Shown: positions 42,445-50,817 of the stretch, piece by piece
Layout of the letters: every line of letters starts with the position of its first letter
Position numbering within the stretch: position 1 is the first letter of the stretch
Source of the DNA: CAYFPX01 sp964501915
GTDB taxonomy: Bacteria; Myxococcota_A; UBA796; CAJQPC01
DNA: 64,000 nucleotides
Reading direction: 5' to 3'
Assembly (NCBI GenBank): GCA_964501915.1
Contig: CAZCVP010000008.1
Span: 6,136-70,135, forward strand
The notes under the pieces: generated by a model
Told to the model about the DNA's origin: nothing
The model's database searches: none
Seen by the model: the letters and a program-made list of their open reading frames with translations, nothing else
Translations under genes and position numbers: made by a program

Positions 42445-44400
42445 ATGGCGCGGACGGTGTGGACATGGCTGCTGCTGGCGATGACCCTGTTCATCGGACC
42501 GGCCGCCGCCGAGGAGCCCGAGGAGCTGCCGCGAAACCTGTTCGCGAACGCCGAGACGCGGGACCTGCCCAACGGCCTGCGCGTCCACCGGATCCCGGTG
42601 CCAGGAGACCCGCTGGTGAGCGTGGCCGTGACCGTGCCGGTGGGGGCAGACCACGACCCCGAGGGACAGGAGGAGCTGGCGCACCTGCTGGAACACATGC
42701 TGCTGAGCGTCGACGAAGGCCAGACCGAGGAGGAGTTCCAGCAGGAGATCTCCCGCCTGGGCGGCAGCTTCAACGGCTTCACCTCCCCCCACAGCACGCA
42801 CTACTTCGTGAGCATCGTCCGGGCCCACGGCATGCTGGGCATCGACTGGCTCTACCGGGCCGTGCGGCCCAAGCCGATGACGGCCGAGGACCTGGCGGTC
42901 CAGCGCAAGCCGGTGCTGCTCGAGGTCGACGCCCGCACCTGGACGGCCTGGGACTGGCTGAAGGCGCTGTACCTCGCACCGCCCGGCTGGCGCAGGCCCG
43001 GCTTCTGGCGACGGGGCTTCGACCTCGCCGAGCCGCGACGAGAGCGGGTCTACCACCCGAAGCGCAGCGTGCACCGGATCCGACCCGACGACCTGCAGGG
43101 CTTCTACGACCGCTGGTACAGCCCGGCCGCCATGACCCTGACCGTGGCCGGGGACCTGCCCGCCGAGGAGGTCTGGCAGCAGGTGGACGAGACCTTCGCC
43201 GACCTGCCCGCCCGCCCCGTCGACCCCGACACCTACCGGCCCCGACTCGCCGAGACGTCGAGCCGCTCGGTCTACTGGGGGGTGCGGTCCGAGGTCTTCT
43301 ACGGGCGCGATCTGCGCTTCGTCGACCTCGACGAGCAGGGCTTCTTGACGATGCTCTTCCTGAGGGGCTGGCTGCGGCAGCGCCTCCAGCGCGTCCTGCG
43401 CCACGGGGACGACAAGTCCACCTACAGCGTGTCCGTGAAGACCTGGTCCAAGGGCACGGCCCACAGCCTGGAGCTGGAGCTGGAGATCGACCCCGACCGC
43501 TACCAGGAGGCCACCTCAGCCATCGACGCCGAGCTGGACCTGCTCCACGGCGGCACCATCGACCCCGCGGACTTCGAGGAGGAGCGGACGGAGCTGGTGC
43601 GCAAGCTGCGGACCTGGAACCAGGAGGCGTCGGACATGACGACCTGGAGCCGGCACTTCCTCCACCAGCGTCACATCTTCTCCGCCTGGCCCGACGCCTC
43701 GGCCTTCTACGAGCGCATCACGCCGGCCGAGCTGGCCGCCTTCCTCGAGGCCCACCACCGGCCCGGGACCGAGGACCTGCGGCTGCGCAGGCCCTTCCCC
43801 GTGCCCCTGGGCCTGATGATCGCCCTCGGCCTGGGCGCGGTGCTCGGCGGCTGGCGAGCGAGCATCGCCTGGCTCCGCCGACCGATCGACCTCACCAGGC
43901 TGCGCTACGTCGCCCGCCTCCGACTGTCCTGGCCCGCCCGTGGCCTCCTGCTGGGGGTCGCCATGACCCTGGCGCTGCTCGGGCGGGTGGTCTACCAGGG
44001 CTGGGTCGTGCTGGACTACGCCGTCCTGGCCGCCGTCGACAGCTTCCTCGTCCGCAGCGGGGTCGAGGTCCTGCTGGTCGCCGCCTGCGCCGCGGCGGTC
44101 GTCCTGCTGCTCTCCAGGGTCCCCCGCAAGCTCCTGGTGCTCGACAACGGCCTGGTGCTGAAGGGCCTCTGGGCCTGGTCCCTCCAGGTCCCGCGCTCCG
44201 AGGTGCGTGGGGTGGAGCGGTGCTCGCTGCGGCAGGCCTTCGCCCGGGCCCGCCCCTGGCCGATGAGCCTGCGCTCGGGCGTGTTGATCGAACACGACCG
44301 GGGACGCGCCTGGTTCCTGCGCACCCGGGATCCCGGCGAGCTCTGCGAGCTGCTCGCGAGCCTCGGCTACCCCATCGCCCCGGACCGGAACCCACCATGA
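42445..44400 (+). CDS. M16 zinc peptidase fused to a membrane/PH-like C-terminus
   Basis: A 651-residue protein with a signal peptide (WTWLLLAMTLFIGPAAAEE). Residues about 35-450 are an M16 (pitrilysin/insulinase-type) domain pair. The zinc motif HxxEH is His80-Leu-Leu-Glu83-His84 and the third ligand is Glu160 at the expected distance. After about 455 come two or three membrane helices (PLGLMIALGLGAVLGG; GLLLGVAMTLALLG; VLLVAACAAAVVLLLS). A bacterial PH-like domain then follows (LLVLDNGLVLKGLWAWSLQVPRSEVRGVE). That tail is unusual for M16 enzymes. The stop overlaps the next start (ATGA). Confidence 0.82.
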   Translation: MARTVWTWLLLAMTLFIGPAAAEEPEELPRNLFANAETRDLPNGLRVHRIPVPGDPLVSVAVTVPVGADHDPEGQEELAHLLEHMLLSVDEGQTEEEFQQEISRLGGSFNGFTSPHSTHYFVSIVRAHGMLGIDWLYRAVRPKPMTAEDLAVQRKPVLLEVDARTWTAWDWLKALYLAPPGWRRPGFWRRGFDLAEPRRERVYHPKRSVHRIRPDDLQGFYDRWYSPAAMTLTVAGDLPAEEVWQQVDETFADLPARPVDPDTYRPRLAETSSRSVYWGVRSEVFYGRDLRFVDLDEQGFLTMLFLRGWLRQRLQRVLRHGDDKSTYSVSVKTWSKGTAHSLELELEIDPDRYQEATSAIDAELDLLHGGTIDPADFEEERTELVRKLRTWNQEASDMTTWSRHFLHQRHIFSAWPDASAFYERITPAELAAFLEAHHRPGTEDLRLRRPFPVPLGLMIALGLGAVLGGWRASIAWLRRPIDLTRLRYVARLRLSWPARGLLLGVAMTLALLGRVVYQGWVVLDYAVLAAVDSFLVRSGVEVLLVAACAAAVVLLLSRVPRKLLVLDNGLVLKGLWAWSLQVPRSEVRGVERCSLRQAFARARPWPMSLRSGVLIEHDRGRAWFLRTRDPGELCELLASLGYPIAPDRNPP

Positions 44401-45464
44401 CCTCTCTCTGGCTCTTCGCGACGCTGCTCACCGTCTCGCCAGGCCTCGCCGACCCCGGCGCCGCCGAGGCCGCACCCGTGGTGGACATCCAGGGCTGGGA
44501 CGCGGCCCGGTACAACGACCACCTCGTCAACGTGGAGTACCTGGCGGTCAAGCAGCTCGAGGCGAGCTTCCAGCTCGCCCTGTCGGCCCAGAGCCGCGAG
44601 GCCTTCGACGCCTGGCTGGTGCAGGCCCGGGCCAGGGTGGGCGAGACCCGAGCCCGCATGATCAGCTTCCCGCCCTTCGAGGGGGACCCGAGCCTGCGCG
44701 ACGCGATCCTCGAAGGCTGGCACTGGCTCGCCAGGATGCTGGACGAGGTGATCCCGCAGATGTGGGCGACCATCGACAAGGAGCCACCGACCAACGCCGA
44801 CCTGGTGGCGCTCGAAGGGCTCGCCCGCGAGCTGGAGGAGCGCGGCCAGGCCCTGGACGCGAACCTGCGGCAGGTCCAGCGGGTCTTCGCCGACAGCCAC
44901 CGCCTGATCCTCCGCGAGGTCTACGAAGCGCCCTCCTTCGAAGCTCCCCGGCCCTTCGAGGCCCCCGGGCTGCCCCCCGAAGGGAGCCGACTGTCCGCCG
45001 ACGTCCACGTGGCCCTGGCCATCGGCTACCAGAACGGGCTGCTGGCCACCCAGAACGGCATGATGGACGTCTTCAATGCCTTCATGGAGGCGACGAACGG
45101 GGACCCGGCGGACCTCGAAGCGAGCCGCCAGCAGATCCTGGCCCGGATCCAGGCCCACCTCCGGACCGCCCGGGCCTACGAGGACTGGCAGAGCGACGCG
45201 AGCCTGGCCGAGGCGCTGGTGAGCTTCGGCGAGGTGCTCGAGACCGAGCTCGGAGCGCCCTCGGCCGAGTACACGGAGCTGATGACGAAGAAGCGCCTGA
45301 AGAAGTCCGACGTGGAGCGCATCAACGCCCTGGTCGAGGAGGGCGCCCGCTCCGTCGAGGCGGCCCTGGACGCCTTCGGCGTGGCTCTGGACGCCTTCCA
45401 GGACCGGTGGCGGATCAAGGCCTACGAGGCCTGGAAACAGAGCCTCGGTGCGCCACAGGAGTGA
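44397..45464 (+). CDS. Exported helical protein of unknown function (355 aa)
   Basis: The protein has a signal peptide (TSLWLFATLLTVSPGLADP) and is then almost entirely predicted helix, with heptad-like stretches (LEGLARELEERGQALDANLRQ; VERINALVEEGARSVEAALD). It is rich in Ala, Glu and Leu, as periplasmic helical-bundle proteins are. The coupled start with the M16 peptidase gene (ATGA) suggests it is that enzyme's partner, chaperone or substrate. No catalytic motif is visible. It is followed by a 64-base gap that carries the sigma-factor promoter. Confidence 0.72.
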   Translation: MTSLWLFATLLTVSPGLADPGAAEAAPVVDIQGWDAARYNDHLVNVEYLAVKQLEASFQLALSAQSREAFDAWLVQARARVGETRARMISFPPFEGDPSLRDAILEGWHWLARMLDEVIPQMWATIDKEPPTNADLVALEGLARELEERGQALDANLRQVQRVFADSHRLILREVYEAPSFEAPRPFEAPGLPPEGSRLSADVHVALAIGYQNGLLATQNGMMDVFNAFMEATNGDPADLEASRQQILARIQAHLRTARAYEDWQSDASLAEALVSFGEVLETELGAPSAEYTELMTKKRLKKSDVERINALVEEGARSVEAALDAFGVALDAFQDRWRIKAYEAWKQSLGAPQE

Positions 45465-45492
45465 CCGCGCAAGAAAAATGCGACCGGGCGTT

Positions 45493-45522
45493 CCAACCTT
45501 TTCGGGCCCTCGAACCTCTTAG
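45493..45522 (+). promoter_or_regulatory. Candidate ECF-type promoter upstream of the sigma gene
   Basis: The 64-base gap is unusually A/T-rich. It holds CCAACCTTTT (a -35-like AACC element) and, 13-14 bases further, CTCTTAG, a -10-like element just before the ATG at 45529. AACCT also recurs at 45513. AAC-type -35 boxes are typical of ECF sigma factors, which usually control their own gene. Confidence 0.4.
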
Positions 45523-45528
45523 GGGTCC

Positions 45529-46083
45529 ATGCTCACCGCGATGCGACCCTCCCCCCGACCCGCCGGCACCGAGGACCTGGTCCTCCAGGCCCAGAGCGGC
45601 GATCGGGCGGCCTTCGAGCAGCTCTACCGGCGCAACGTCGGTCGCATCCACGCCCTCTGCCTGCGCATGGCCGGTGATCCGGTGGCGGCCGAAGAGCTGA
45701 CCCAGGAGGTCTTTGTGAAGGCCTGGCGACGCCTGGGCACCTTCCGGGGCGACAGCGCCTTCTCCACCTGGCTCCACGCCCTCGCCGTGCGGGAGGTCCT
45801 CGGCGACCGCCGCAGCAACCTGAGGCGCCTGAGCCGCGTGACGACCGTGCGCGACCCCGAGGCCTACGCTCGGGGTGGACGCGGCGTGGCCGCCGCCACC
45901 GTGATCGACCTCGAGCGCTCGCTCTCCACGCTGCCGAGCCGCGCCCGCCAGGTGTTCGTGCTGCACGACATCGAGGGCTATCGCCACCACGAGATCGCCA
46001 CCCTGATGGGCACCAGCGAAGGAACCTCCAAGGGCCAGCTCCACCGGGCCCGCAAGCTGCTGCGAGAGGCACTGGGACGATGA
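45529..46083 (+). CDS. ECF-type RNA polymerase sigma factor
   Basis: A 184-residue sigma-70-family factor with only regions 2 and 4. Region 2 is at about 18-85 (AAFEQLYRRNVGRIHALCLRM, AAEELTQEVFVKAWRRLGTF), and region 4 at about 125-180 (LSTLPSRARQVFVLHDIEGY, EIATLMGTSEGTSKGQLHRA). It should direct transcription of an envelope or stress regulon. Its gene overlaps that of the Zn-finger anti-sigma factor (ATGA), and adhesin-like and outer-membrane genes follow, which are likely members of the regulon. Confidence 0.9.
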   Translation: MLTAMRPSPRPAGTEDLVLQAQSGDRAAFEQLYRRNVGRIHALCLRMAGDPVAAEELTQEVFVKAWRRLGTFRGDSAFSTWLHALAVREVLGDRRSNLRRLSRVTTVRDPEAYARGGRGVAAATVIDLERSLSTLPSRARQVFVLHDIEGYRHHEIATLMGTSEGTSKGQLHRARKLLREALGR

Positions 46084-46712
46084 CACAGGACCGCTACCTC
46101 CTCTGGATCGACGACTACGTCGACGGCTTGCTCGCCCCCGAGGACCTCCAGGGCTTCGAGCTCCACCTCGAGAGCTGCGGCACCTGCCAGCACGCCCTCG
46201 CCGAGGCCCGCGCCCTCGCCGACCTGGCCGGCGAGCTGCCCGAGTCCGTCGCGCCGAGCCGCGACCTCTGGCAGGACATCGACGCCCGCATCGCCCCCAA
46301 GCCGGTCACCCGGCTGCCCTGGGCCCGCCTGGCCCTCGCTGCCGTGGTGCTGATCGCCACCACGGCCGGCCTCACCTCCTGGCTCGTCCAGCCCCCCGAG
46401 ACCGTCGCGGCGGCCGAGGCGCCCGTCGAGGCGCCCTCGATGCCCCTGGCCGCGACCGAGTGGGAGGCCCAGATGCAGGAGGCCACGACCGCCCTGAGCG
46501 AGGCCCTGGAGGCCCGCCGGGGTGAGCTGGACCCGGAGGCCGTGCGCATCGTCGAGGAGAACCTCGTCCTGATCGACCGGGCCATCCGCGAGTGCCACGA
46601 AGCCCTCGGCACCGACCCGGAGAACCCACGGGTCAAGGCGGCCCTGCTCGCGACCTGGCAGCGCAAGGTCGACCTGCTCGAGCTCGCCACCCGCATGCCC
46701 CGCGCATCCTGA
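46080..46712 (+). CDS. Anti-sigma factor with zf-HC2-type zinc finger
   Basis: A 210-residue membrane protein. The N-terminal ZAS-like domain has the His29-x3-Cys33-x2-Cys36 motif (HLESCGTC) used to hold the sigma factor. One membrane helix lies near residues 80-98 (LALAAVVLIATTAGLTSWLV), and a helical periplasmic domain follows. This is the normal plan of an anti-sigma factor released by proteolysis or by a redox or zinc signal. It overlaps the sigma gene by four bases. The next gene starts 24 bases later. Confidence 0.86.
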   Translation: MTQDRYLLWIDDYVDGLLAPEDLQGFELHLESCGTCQHALAEARALADLAGELPESVAPSRDLWQDIDARIAPKPVTRLPWARLALAAVVLIATTAGLTSWLVQPPETVAAAEAPVEAPSMPLAATEWEAQMQEATTALSEALEARRGELDPEAVRIVEENLVLIDRAIRECHEALGTDPENPRVKAALLATWQRKVDLLELATRMPRAS

Positions 46713-46736
46713 ACCGCGCCCCCGCGTGGAGGTCCC

Positions 46737-47570
46737 ATGACCATCCTGACCCTCATCGCCCTCTCCGCCGCTCACGCCGATGCCGTCGACCTGACCGTCG
46801 AGGCCGCCCGGGACGCCACCCTCGACATCGACATCGCCTGCGGCACCGTCGAGGTCGTCGGCACCGGCAAGCCGCTGGTGCACGTGACCGGCCAGGCCAC
46901 GGGCCTGGAGCTCGACGGGGGTGCCCACCGGGTCGGGATCTCCGCGGTCGACTACGACAACGACGACTGTCCACGCCTGCACATCGAGGCCCCCTCGGGG
47001 GCCACGGTGCGCTTCGAGGGTCGCAGCACCGATGCCTCGATCAAGAACCTCACGGGCCGGGTGGACGTGGAGGTCATCTCCGGCGACATCCGGATCGCCG
47101 GCACGCCGGAGGCCGTGGACGTCGAGGCGATCTCCGGCACGGTGCACCTCCGCGGTCCGATGCCGCGCGTCGACGTGGAGACCGTGTCCGGCGACGTGAC
47201 CGTCGAGGAGCCGGCGGGCCGCCTCACGCTGGAGTCGGTGAGCGGCGACATCTCGATCTCCGGCGGCAAGGTGGCGATGCTCGACGTCGAGGCCGTCTCC
47301 GGGGACATCTCGCTCAGCACAGCCTTCGTGGCCTCGGTCGCCGTCGACGTCTCGACCCACAGCGGTCGCCTGGACGTCGTCCTGCCCAAGGGTGTCCAGG
47401 GCGCCTTCGAGCTCAGCACCCACAGCGGCGACCTCGAGGGCGACCTGCCCACCCCCGTGGAGCGTCCCCAGTACGGTCCCGGCGCGAGCTGCAGCTTCGC
47501 GCTCGGCACCTCCGACGCTCGCTTCTCCCTGGAGACCTTCAGCGGAAACATCCGCGTCTCCGGACCCTGA
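46737..47570 (+). CDS. DUF4097-type beta-helical adhesin-like exported protein
   Basis: The 277-residue protein has a short signal (MTILTLIALSAAHADA) and about ten repeats of a V(S/I)SG(D/T)(I/V) core (VEVISGDIRIAG, VEAISGTVHLRG, VETVSGDVTVEE, LESVSGDISISG, VEAVSGDISLST). This is the signature of DUF4097/DUF2807 proteins, thought to fold as a beta-helix on the cell surface. It has two nearby Cys (DIACGTV, DDDCP-like). Position right after the sigma/anti-sigma pair suggests it is part of that regulon. Function in the envelope is inferred. Confidence 0.82.
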   Translation: MTILTLIALSAAHADAVDLTVEAARDATLDIDIACGTVEVVGTGKPLVHVTGQATGLELDGGAHRVGISAVDYDNDDCPRLHIEAPSGATVRFEGRSTDASIKNLTGRVDVEVISGDIRIAGTPEAVDVEAISGTVHLRGPMPRVDVETVSGDVTVEEPAGRLTLESVSGDISISGGKVAMLDVEAVSGDISLSTAFVASVAVDVSTHSGRLDVVLPKGVQGAFELSTHSGDLEGDLPTPVERPQYGPGASCSFALGTSDARFSLETFSGNIRVSGP

Positions 47571-47624
47571 GCGTCCCCATCCCCTCACCCGACGGGGGCC
47601 CCGCGCCCCCGGCTGGAGTCCTCT

Positions 47625-49712
47625 GTGCCCGTTCCTCTGCTCGATCTCGACATCCCCCACCTCGAAGAGGCCCGGATCCGCATCGACGCCGAGGCCAGCG
47701 ATCCGGCCTGGCAGTCCGCCCTGGTGATCGAGGACTTCACGACCTTCGATCCGACCCCAGGCGCCGAGCCCCTCGGCCGGACCCTGGTGCGCCTGGTCTC
47801 CGACCCGACCGCGCTCTACGTCCACGTGACGGCGCTGGACCCCGAGCCGGAGCGGATCCGGGCCCGCGTGGGGCGCCGGGACACCCGCTGGGCCGACGAC
47901 TTCGTCGGCCTCTACCTCGACCCGGCCGGCGAAGGACAGCGGGCCTGGCTGTTCGCGACCAACGCCCTTGGGGCCCAGATGGACGGCATCCGCATGGAGG
48001 CCTCGGGACAGGACGACGTGACCTGGGACGGTCTCTGGGCCTCCCAGGGTCGCCGGACCGCCGAGGGCTACGAGGTGGAGCTCGCCATTCCCTGGCGCAC
48101 CGTGCGCCACCCCGCGAGCTGCGAGCAGCTCGGGCTGATGTTCTTCCGCAACATCCCCCGGACCGGCGAGAAGAGCGCCTGGCCGGTCCTGGACCCGGCG
48201 GTCCAGGGCATCCTCGTCCAGGAGGCCCTCGTCGGTGGACCGGGGCCGCTGCCCACCTCGGCGGGCCTGGACGTGATCGGCGAGCTGGCCTTCGGCTGGA
48301 CCGACAGCGGCGCCGCCAACCACCGGCTCGGCTACAGCGGCGTCTTCCCCGGCCTCACCCTGCGCTATGCGCCGGGCCCGTCGACCGCCTTCGGCCTGGC
48401 CCTGAACCCCGACTTCAGCCAGGTCGAGAGCGACGGGGCCGTGATCGACGTGAACCGGCGCCACGCCCTCTACTACGACGAGAAGCGGCCCTTCTTCCAG
48501 GAGGGACGGGAGTGGTTCGACCACCCCTTCGGGGAGCTGGTCTACACCCGCTCGATGGTCAGCCCCATCGTCGGCGTGCGAGCGACGACCGAGCAGGGAG
48601 ACTGGGCCGTGGCCGGCATCGCCGTGCTCGACAACGACCCCGCGCCGTCGGTCTCCGAGGGTGGTGGCTGGTCGGAGGAGGACCTCGACGGCCACCGAGC
48701 GGCCGAGACGGTGCTGCGGGCCCGCCAGCAGGTCGGCGCCGACGGACACGTCGGTGTCATCGCCACCGACCGGAGCGTGCTGGGCAGCGAGCTGTCGAAC
48801 CGGGTCATCGGCGTCGACGGCCGGGTGCGCCTGACCGACCAGTTGGTGGTCGACGGCTCGGCACTGGCTTCGAGCACCGTGATCTCCGAGGGCGAGGACC
48901 TCGTCGTCGGGCCCGCCGGGTCCGGGCGCATCGCCTTCAACGACGAGCGCTTCAGCGCCGGGACCTCGCTGCGGGCCGTGAGCCCCGGCTTCCGCGCCGA
49001 GAACGGCTTCGTGACGACCGCCGACCGCATCGGGGGCGGCTCCTGGGCCGGCGTGACCCTGCGACCCGGGTGGAGCTGGCTGCCCCGCGTCTCGTTCTAC
49101 CCGGTCAACACCTGGTACGGGTGGTCCACCCAGGGGGATCTCCGCGACGTGGGCTGGATGCCCAACCTCTCCCTGCGCTTCGGCAACGGGGCCTGGGCCT
49201 GGGCCGGCTACAAGGAGGCTGGCGAGGTCTACCAGGGCAAGTGGCTGCCTTCGCGGCGCCTGGTGCTCGAGGCCGGCGGAGCCTGGACGAGCTGGCTGGA
49301 GGCCAGCGCCGGTGTCGGCACGGGCACGGCGCCCTGGTACGACGAGACCGCTCCCGCGACCGGGACCCGGCACGGGGTCTGGGCCGACGTGACGGTCCAG
49401 CCACATCCCATGGCCTCGGTGAGCCTGTCCGGCAGCTGGGAGCGCTTCGACCTCCGAGGCGAGACCGCCTACGCCGGCTGGGTGGGGCGGGCCCGGCTGG
49501 ACCTCTTCGCCACGCCGACCCTGTCCACGCGCTGGATCGTCGACCTGAGCACCTTCGACGGGAGCCGCTCGGCCGAAGGCCTGGTGGCCTGGGAGCGCTC
49601 ACCCGGCCGGGCGCTCTACCTGGGCGGTCGGGTGGACCCACCGGGCCAGGGCGAAGACGGTGCGCTCGCCTGGCAGGTCCAGGCCAAGGCCTCCTGGACA
49701 TGGGCCCGCTGA
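47625..49712 (+). CDS. CBM9-like plus DUF5916 outer-membrane-type protein
   Basis: A 695-residue protein read from a GTG at 47625. Residues about 15-195 are a CBM9-like carbohydrate-binding module (RIDAEASDPAWQSA, VRLVSDPTALYVHVTALD, WADDFVGLYLDPAGEG, GYEVELAIPWRTV). The remaining 500 residues match DUF5916-type sequence (GLALNPDFSQVESDGAVIDVNRRHALYYDEKRPFFQEG is its hallmark). It continues as barrel-like strands to WTWAR. No clear signal peptide is visible from this start, which is odd for an outer-membrane protein; the start may be wrong. It follows the adhesin-like gene after 54 bases. Confidence 0.8.
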   Translation: MPVPLLDLDIPHLEEARIRIDAEASDPAWQSALVIEDFTTFDPTPGAEPLGRTLVRLVSDPTALYVHVTALDPEPERIRARVGRRDTRWADDFVGLYLDPAGEGQRAWLFATNALGAQMDGIRMEASGQDDVTWDGLWASQGRRTAEGYEVELAIPWRTVRHPASCEQLGLMFFRNIPRTGEKSAWPVLDPAVQGILVQEALVGGPGPLPTSAGLDVIGELAFGWTDSGAANHRLGYSGVFPGLTLRYAPGPSTAFGLALNPDFSQVESDGAVIDVNRRHALYYDEKRPFFQEGREWFDHPFGELVYTRSMVSPIVGVRATTEQGDWAVAGIAVLDNDPAPSVSEGGGWSEEDLDGHRAAETVLRARQQVGADGHVGVIATDRSVLGSELSNRVIGVDGRVRLTDQLVVDGSALASSTVISEGEDLVVGPAGSGRIAFNDERFSAGTSLRAVSPGFRAENGFVTTADRIGGGSWAGVTLRPGWSWLPRVSFYPVNTWYGWSTQGDLRDVGWMPNLSLRFGNGAWAWAGYKEAGEVYQGKWLPSRRLVLEAGGAWTSWLEASAGVGTGTAPWYDETAPATGTRHGVWADVTVQPHPMASVSLSGSWERFDLRGETAYAGWVGRARLDLFATPTLSTRWIVDLSTFDGSRSAEGLVAWERSPGRALYLGGRVDPPGQGEDGALAWQVQAKASWTWAR

Positions 49713-49761
49713 AGTGGAGCTGCTGCCGGCACCGCCGACCCCGCGACGCTAAGCAGCCGCG

Positions 49762-50808
49762 GTGAGATGGGACTGTCAGATGTGCTCCCTGTGCTGCCGT
49801 CTCTTCGAGCTCGGGCCCGTCGAGCCGGAGATCGTCGAGGGGCTGCGCGGCCTCGACATCGCCGGGAGCTGGCCACCGGCGGCGGACGGCTGGCTGCTGC
49901 AGACACCTCGGGGGGCCTTCTTCGAGAAGCGGCACGGCTCCTGCGTCTTCTTGCGACAGGATGGCCGCTGCGCGATCCACGCGCTGCACGGCGCCGCCGC
50001 CAAGCCAGCGTTCTGCCGGACCTTCCCGATCACCCTCGTCGACCAGCCCGGGGGCTCGGCGGTCGCCGTGCGCGAGGACTGCGGCGGAGTGTGGCAGTCC
50101 TTCGAGCACGGCACCCCGCTCGAGCAGTCCCTGGCCGCGCTCCCCGACGCAGCTCCCCGCCTGTCCTTCGCGCCCCAGGCCGTGGGCGTGCTGCCGGGGG
50201 TCGGCGTGTCGGTCCAGGACTGGCTCGCCCTGGAGGACCACCTGGTCGGCCTCATCGAGCCGGAGGCCGACCCGCGCGACAACATCGCGACCCTGCGCGA
50301 CGCTCTCTTCCAGGCGCTTCGTCGCACGCCACCGCCGCCCGACGCCGAGGTCTTTCAGCAGGTCCTCACCGGCATCACGCGAGGCCTGCACGCCAACGTG
50401 GCCACCAGACCGGTGCCCGAGCCCGCGTCGGCCTTTCCCGCTCGCTTCCTGGGCCGCATCCGCGATGGCCTGACCGCCGCGCTGCCACGCCTCGGGAGCC
50501 CGGAGGCCCTCGACGACGCCAGCCGCCGCTACCTGGCCCTGTTGCTCGGCCAGAGTCTGCGCGGCAAGGCCTTCCAGTCTCACGGCCACGTCACCGCCGC
50601 CCTCGGCGCCTGGCTGCTGGGCACCGAGCTGGCCCGGGCCCGCTGTGCGAGCGGTCGCCTCCCGGACCTGGCCCCCTGGCACGTCTACTGGTCACGGTTC
50701 GCGCTCAACGCCAGCGTGCGCGCCGCCCTGCGCGACAACGACAACGCCCTCGTCGGCCTGCTGCTCCACGTCGAGAACCCCGCGCGGCGGGTGCCCGACG
50801 TCGGATAG
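49762..50808 (+). CDS. YkgJ-type Zn/Fe-chelating (flagellin-methylase-like) protein
   Basis: The 348-residue protein begins with the YkgJ/FliB-like Cys set: CQMCSLCC, then CVFLRQDGRCAIH, KPAFCRTFP and REDCGGVW, eight or more Cys placed to bind a metal or Fe-S cluster. This is typical of the family annotated 'YkgJ family cysteine cluster protein', whose FliB members methylate flagellin lysines. After residue 120 comes a helical domain of 220 residues without known motifs. The start is a GTG at 49762. The next gene begins nine bases downstream, so they probably share a transcript. Confidence 0.8.
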   Translation: MRWDCQMCSLCCRLFELGPVEPEIVEGLRGLDIAGSWPPAADGWLLQTPRGAFFEKRHGSCVFLRQDGRCAIHALHGAAAKPAFCRTFPITLVDQPGGSAVAVREDCGGVWQSFEHGTPLEQSLAALPDAAPRLSFAPQAVGVLPGVGVSVQDWLALEDHLVGLIEPEADPRDNIATLRDALFQALRRTPPPPDAEVFQQVLTGITRGLHANVATRPVPEPASAFPARFLGRIRDGLTAALPRLGSPEALDDASRRYLALLLGQSLRGKAFQSHGHVTAALGAWLLGTELARARCASGRLPDLAPWHVYWSRFALNASVRAALRDNDNALVGLLLHVENPARRVPDVG

Positions 50809-50817
50809 GTTGCCGCG

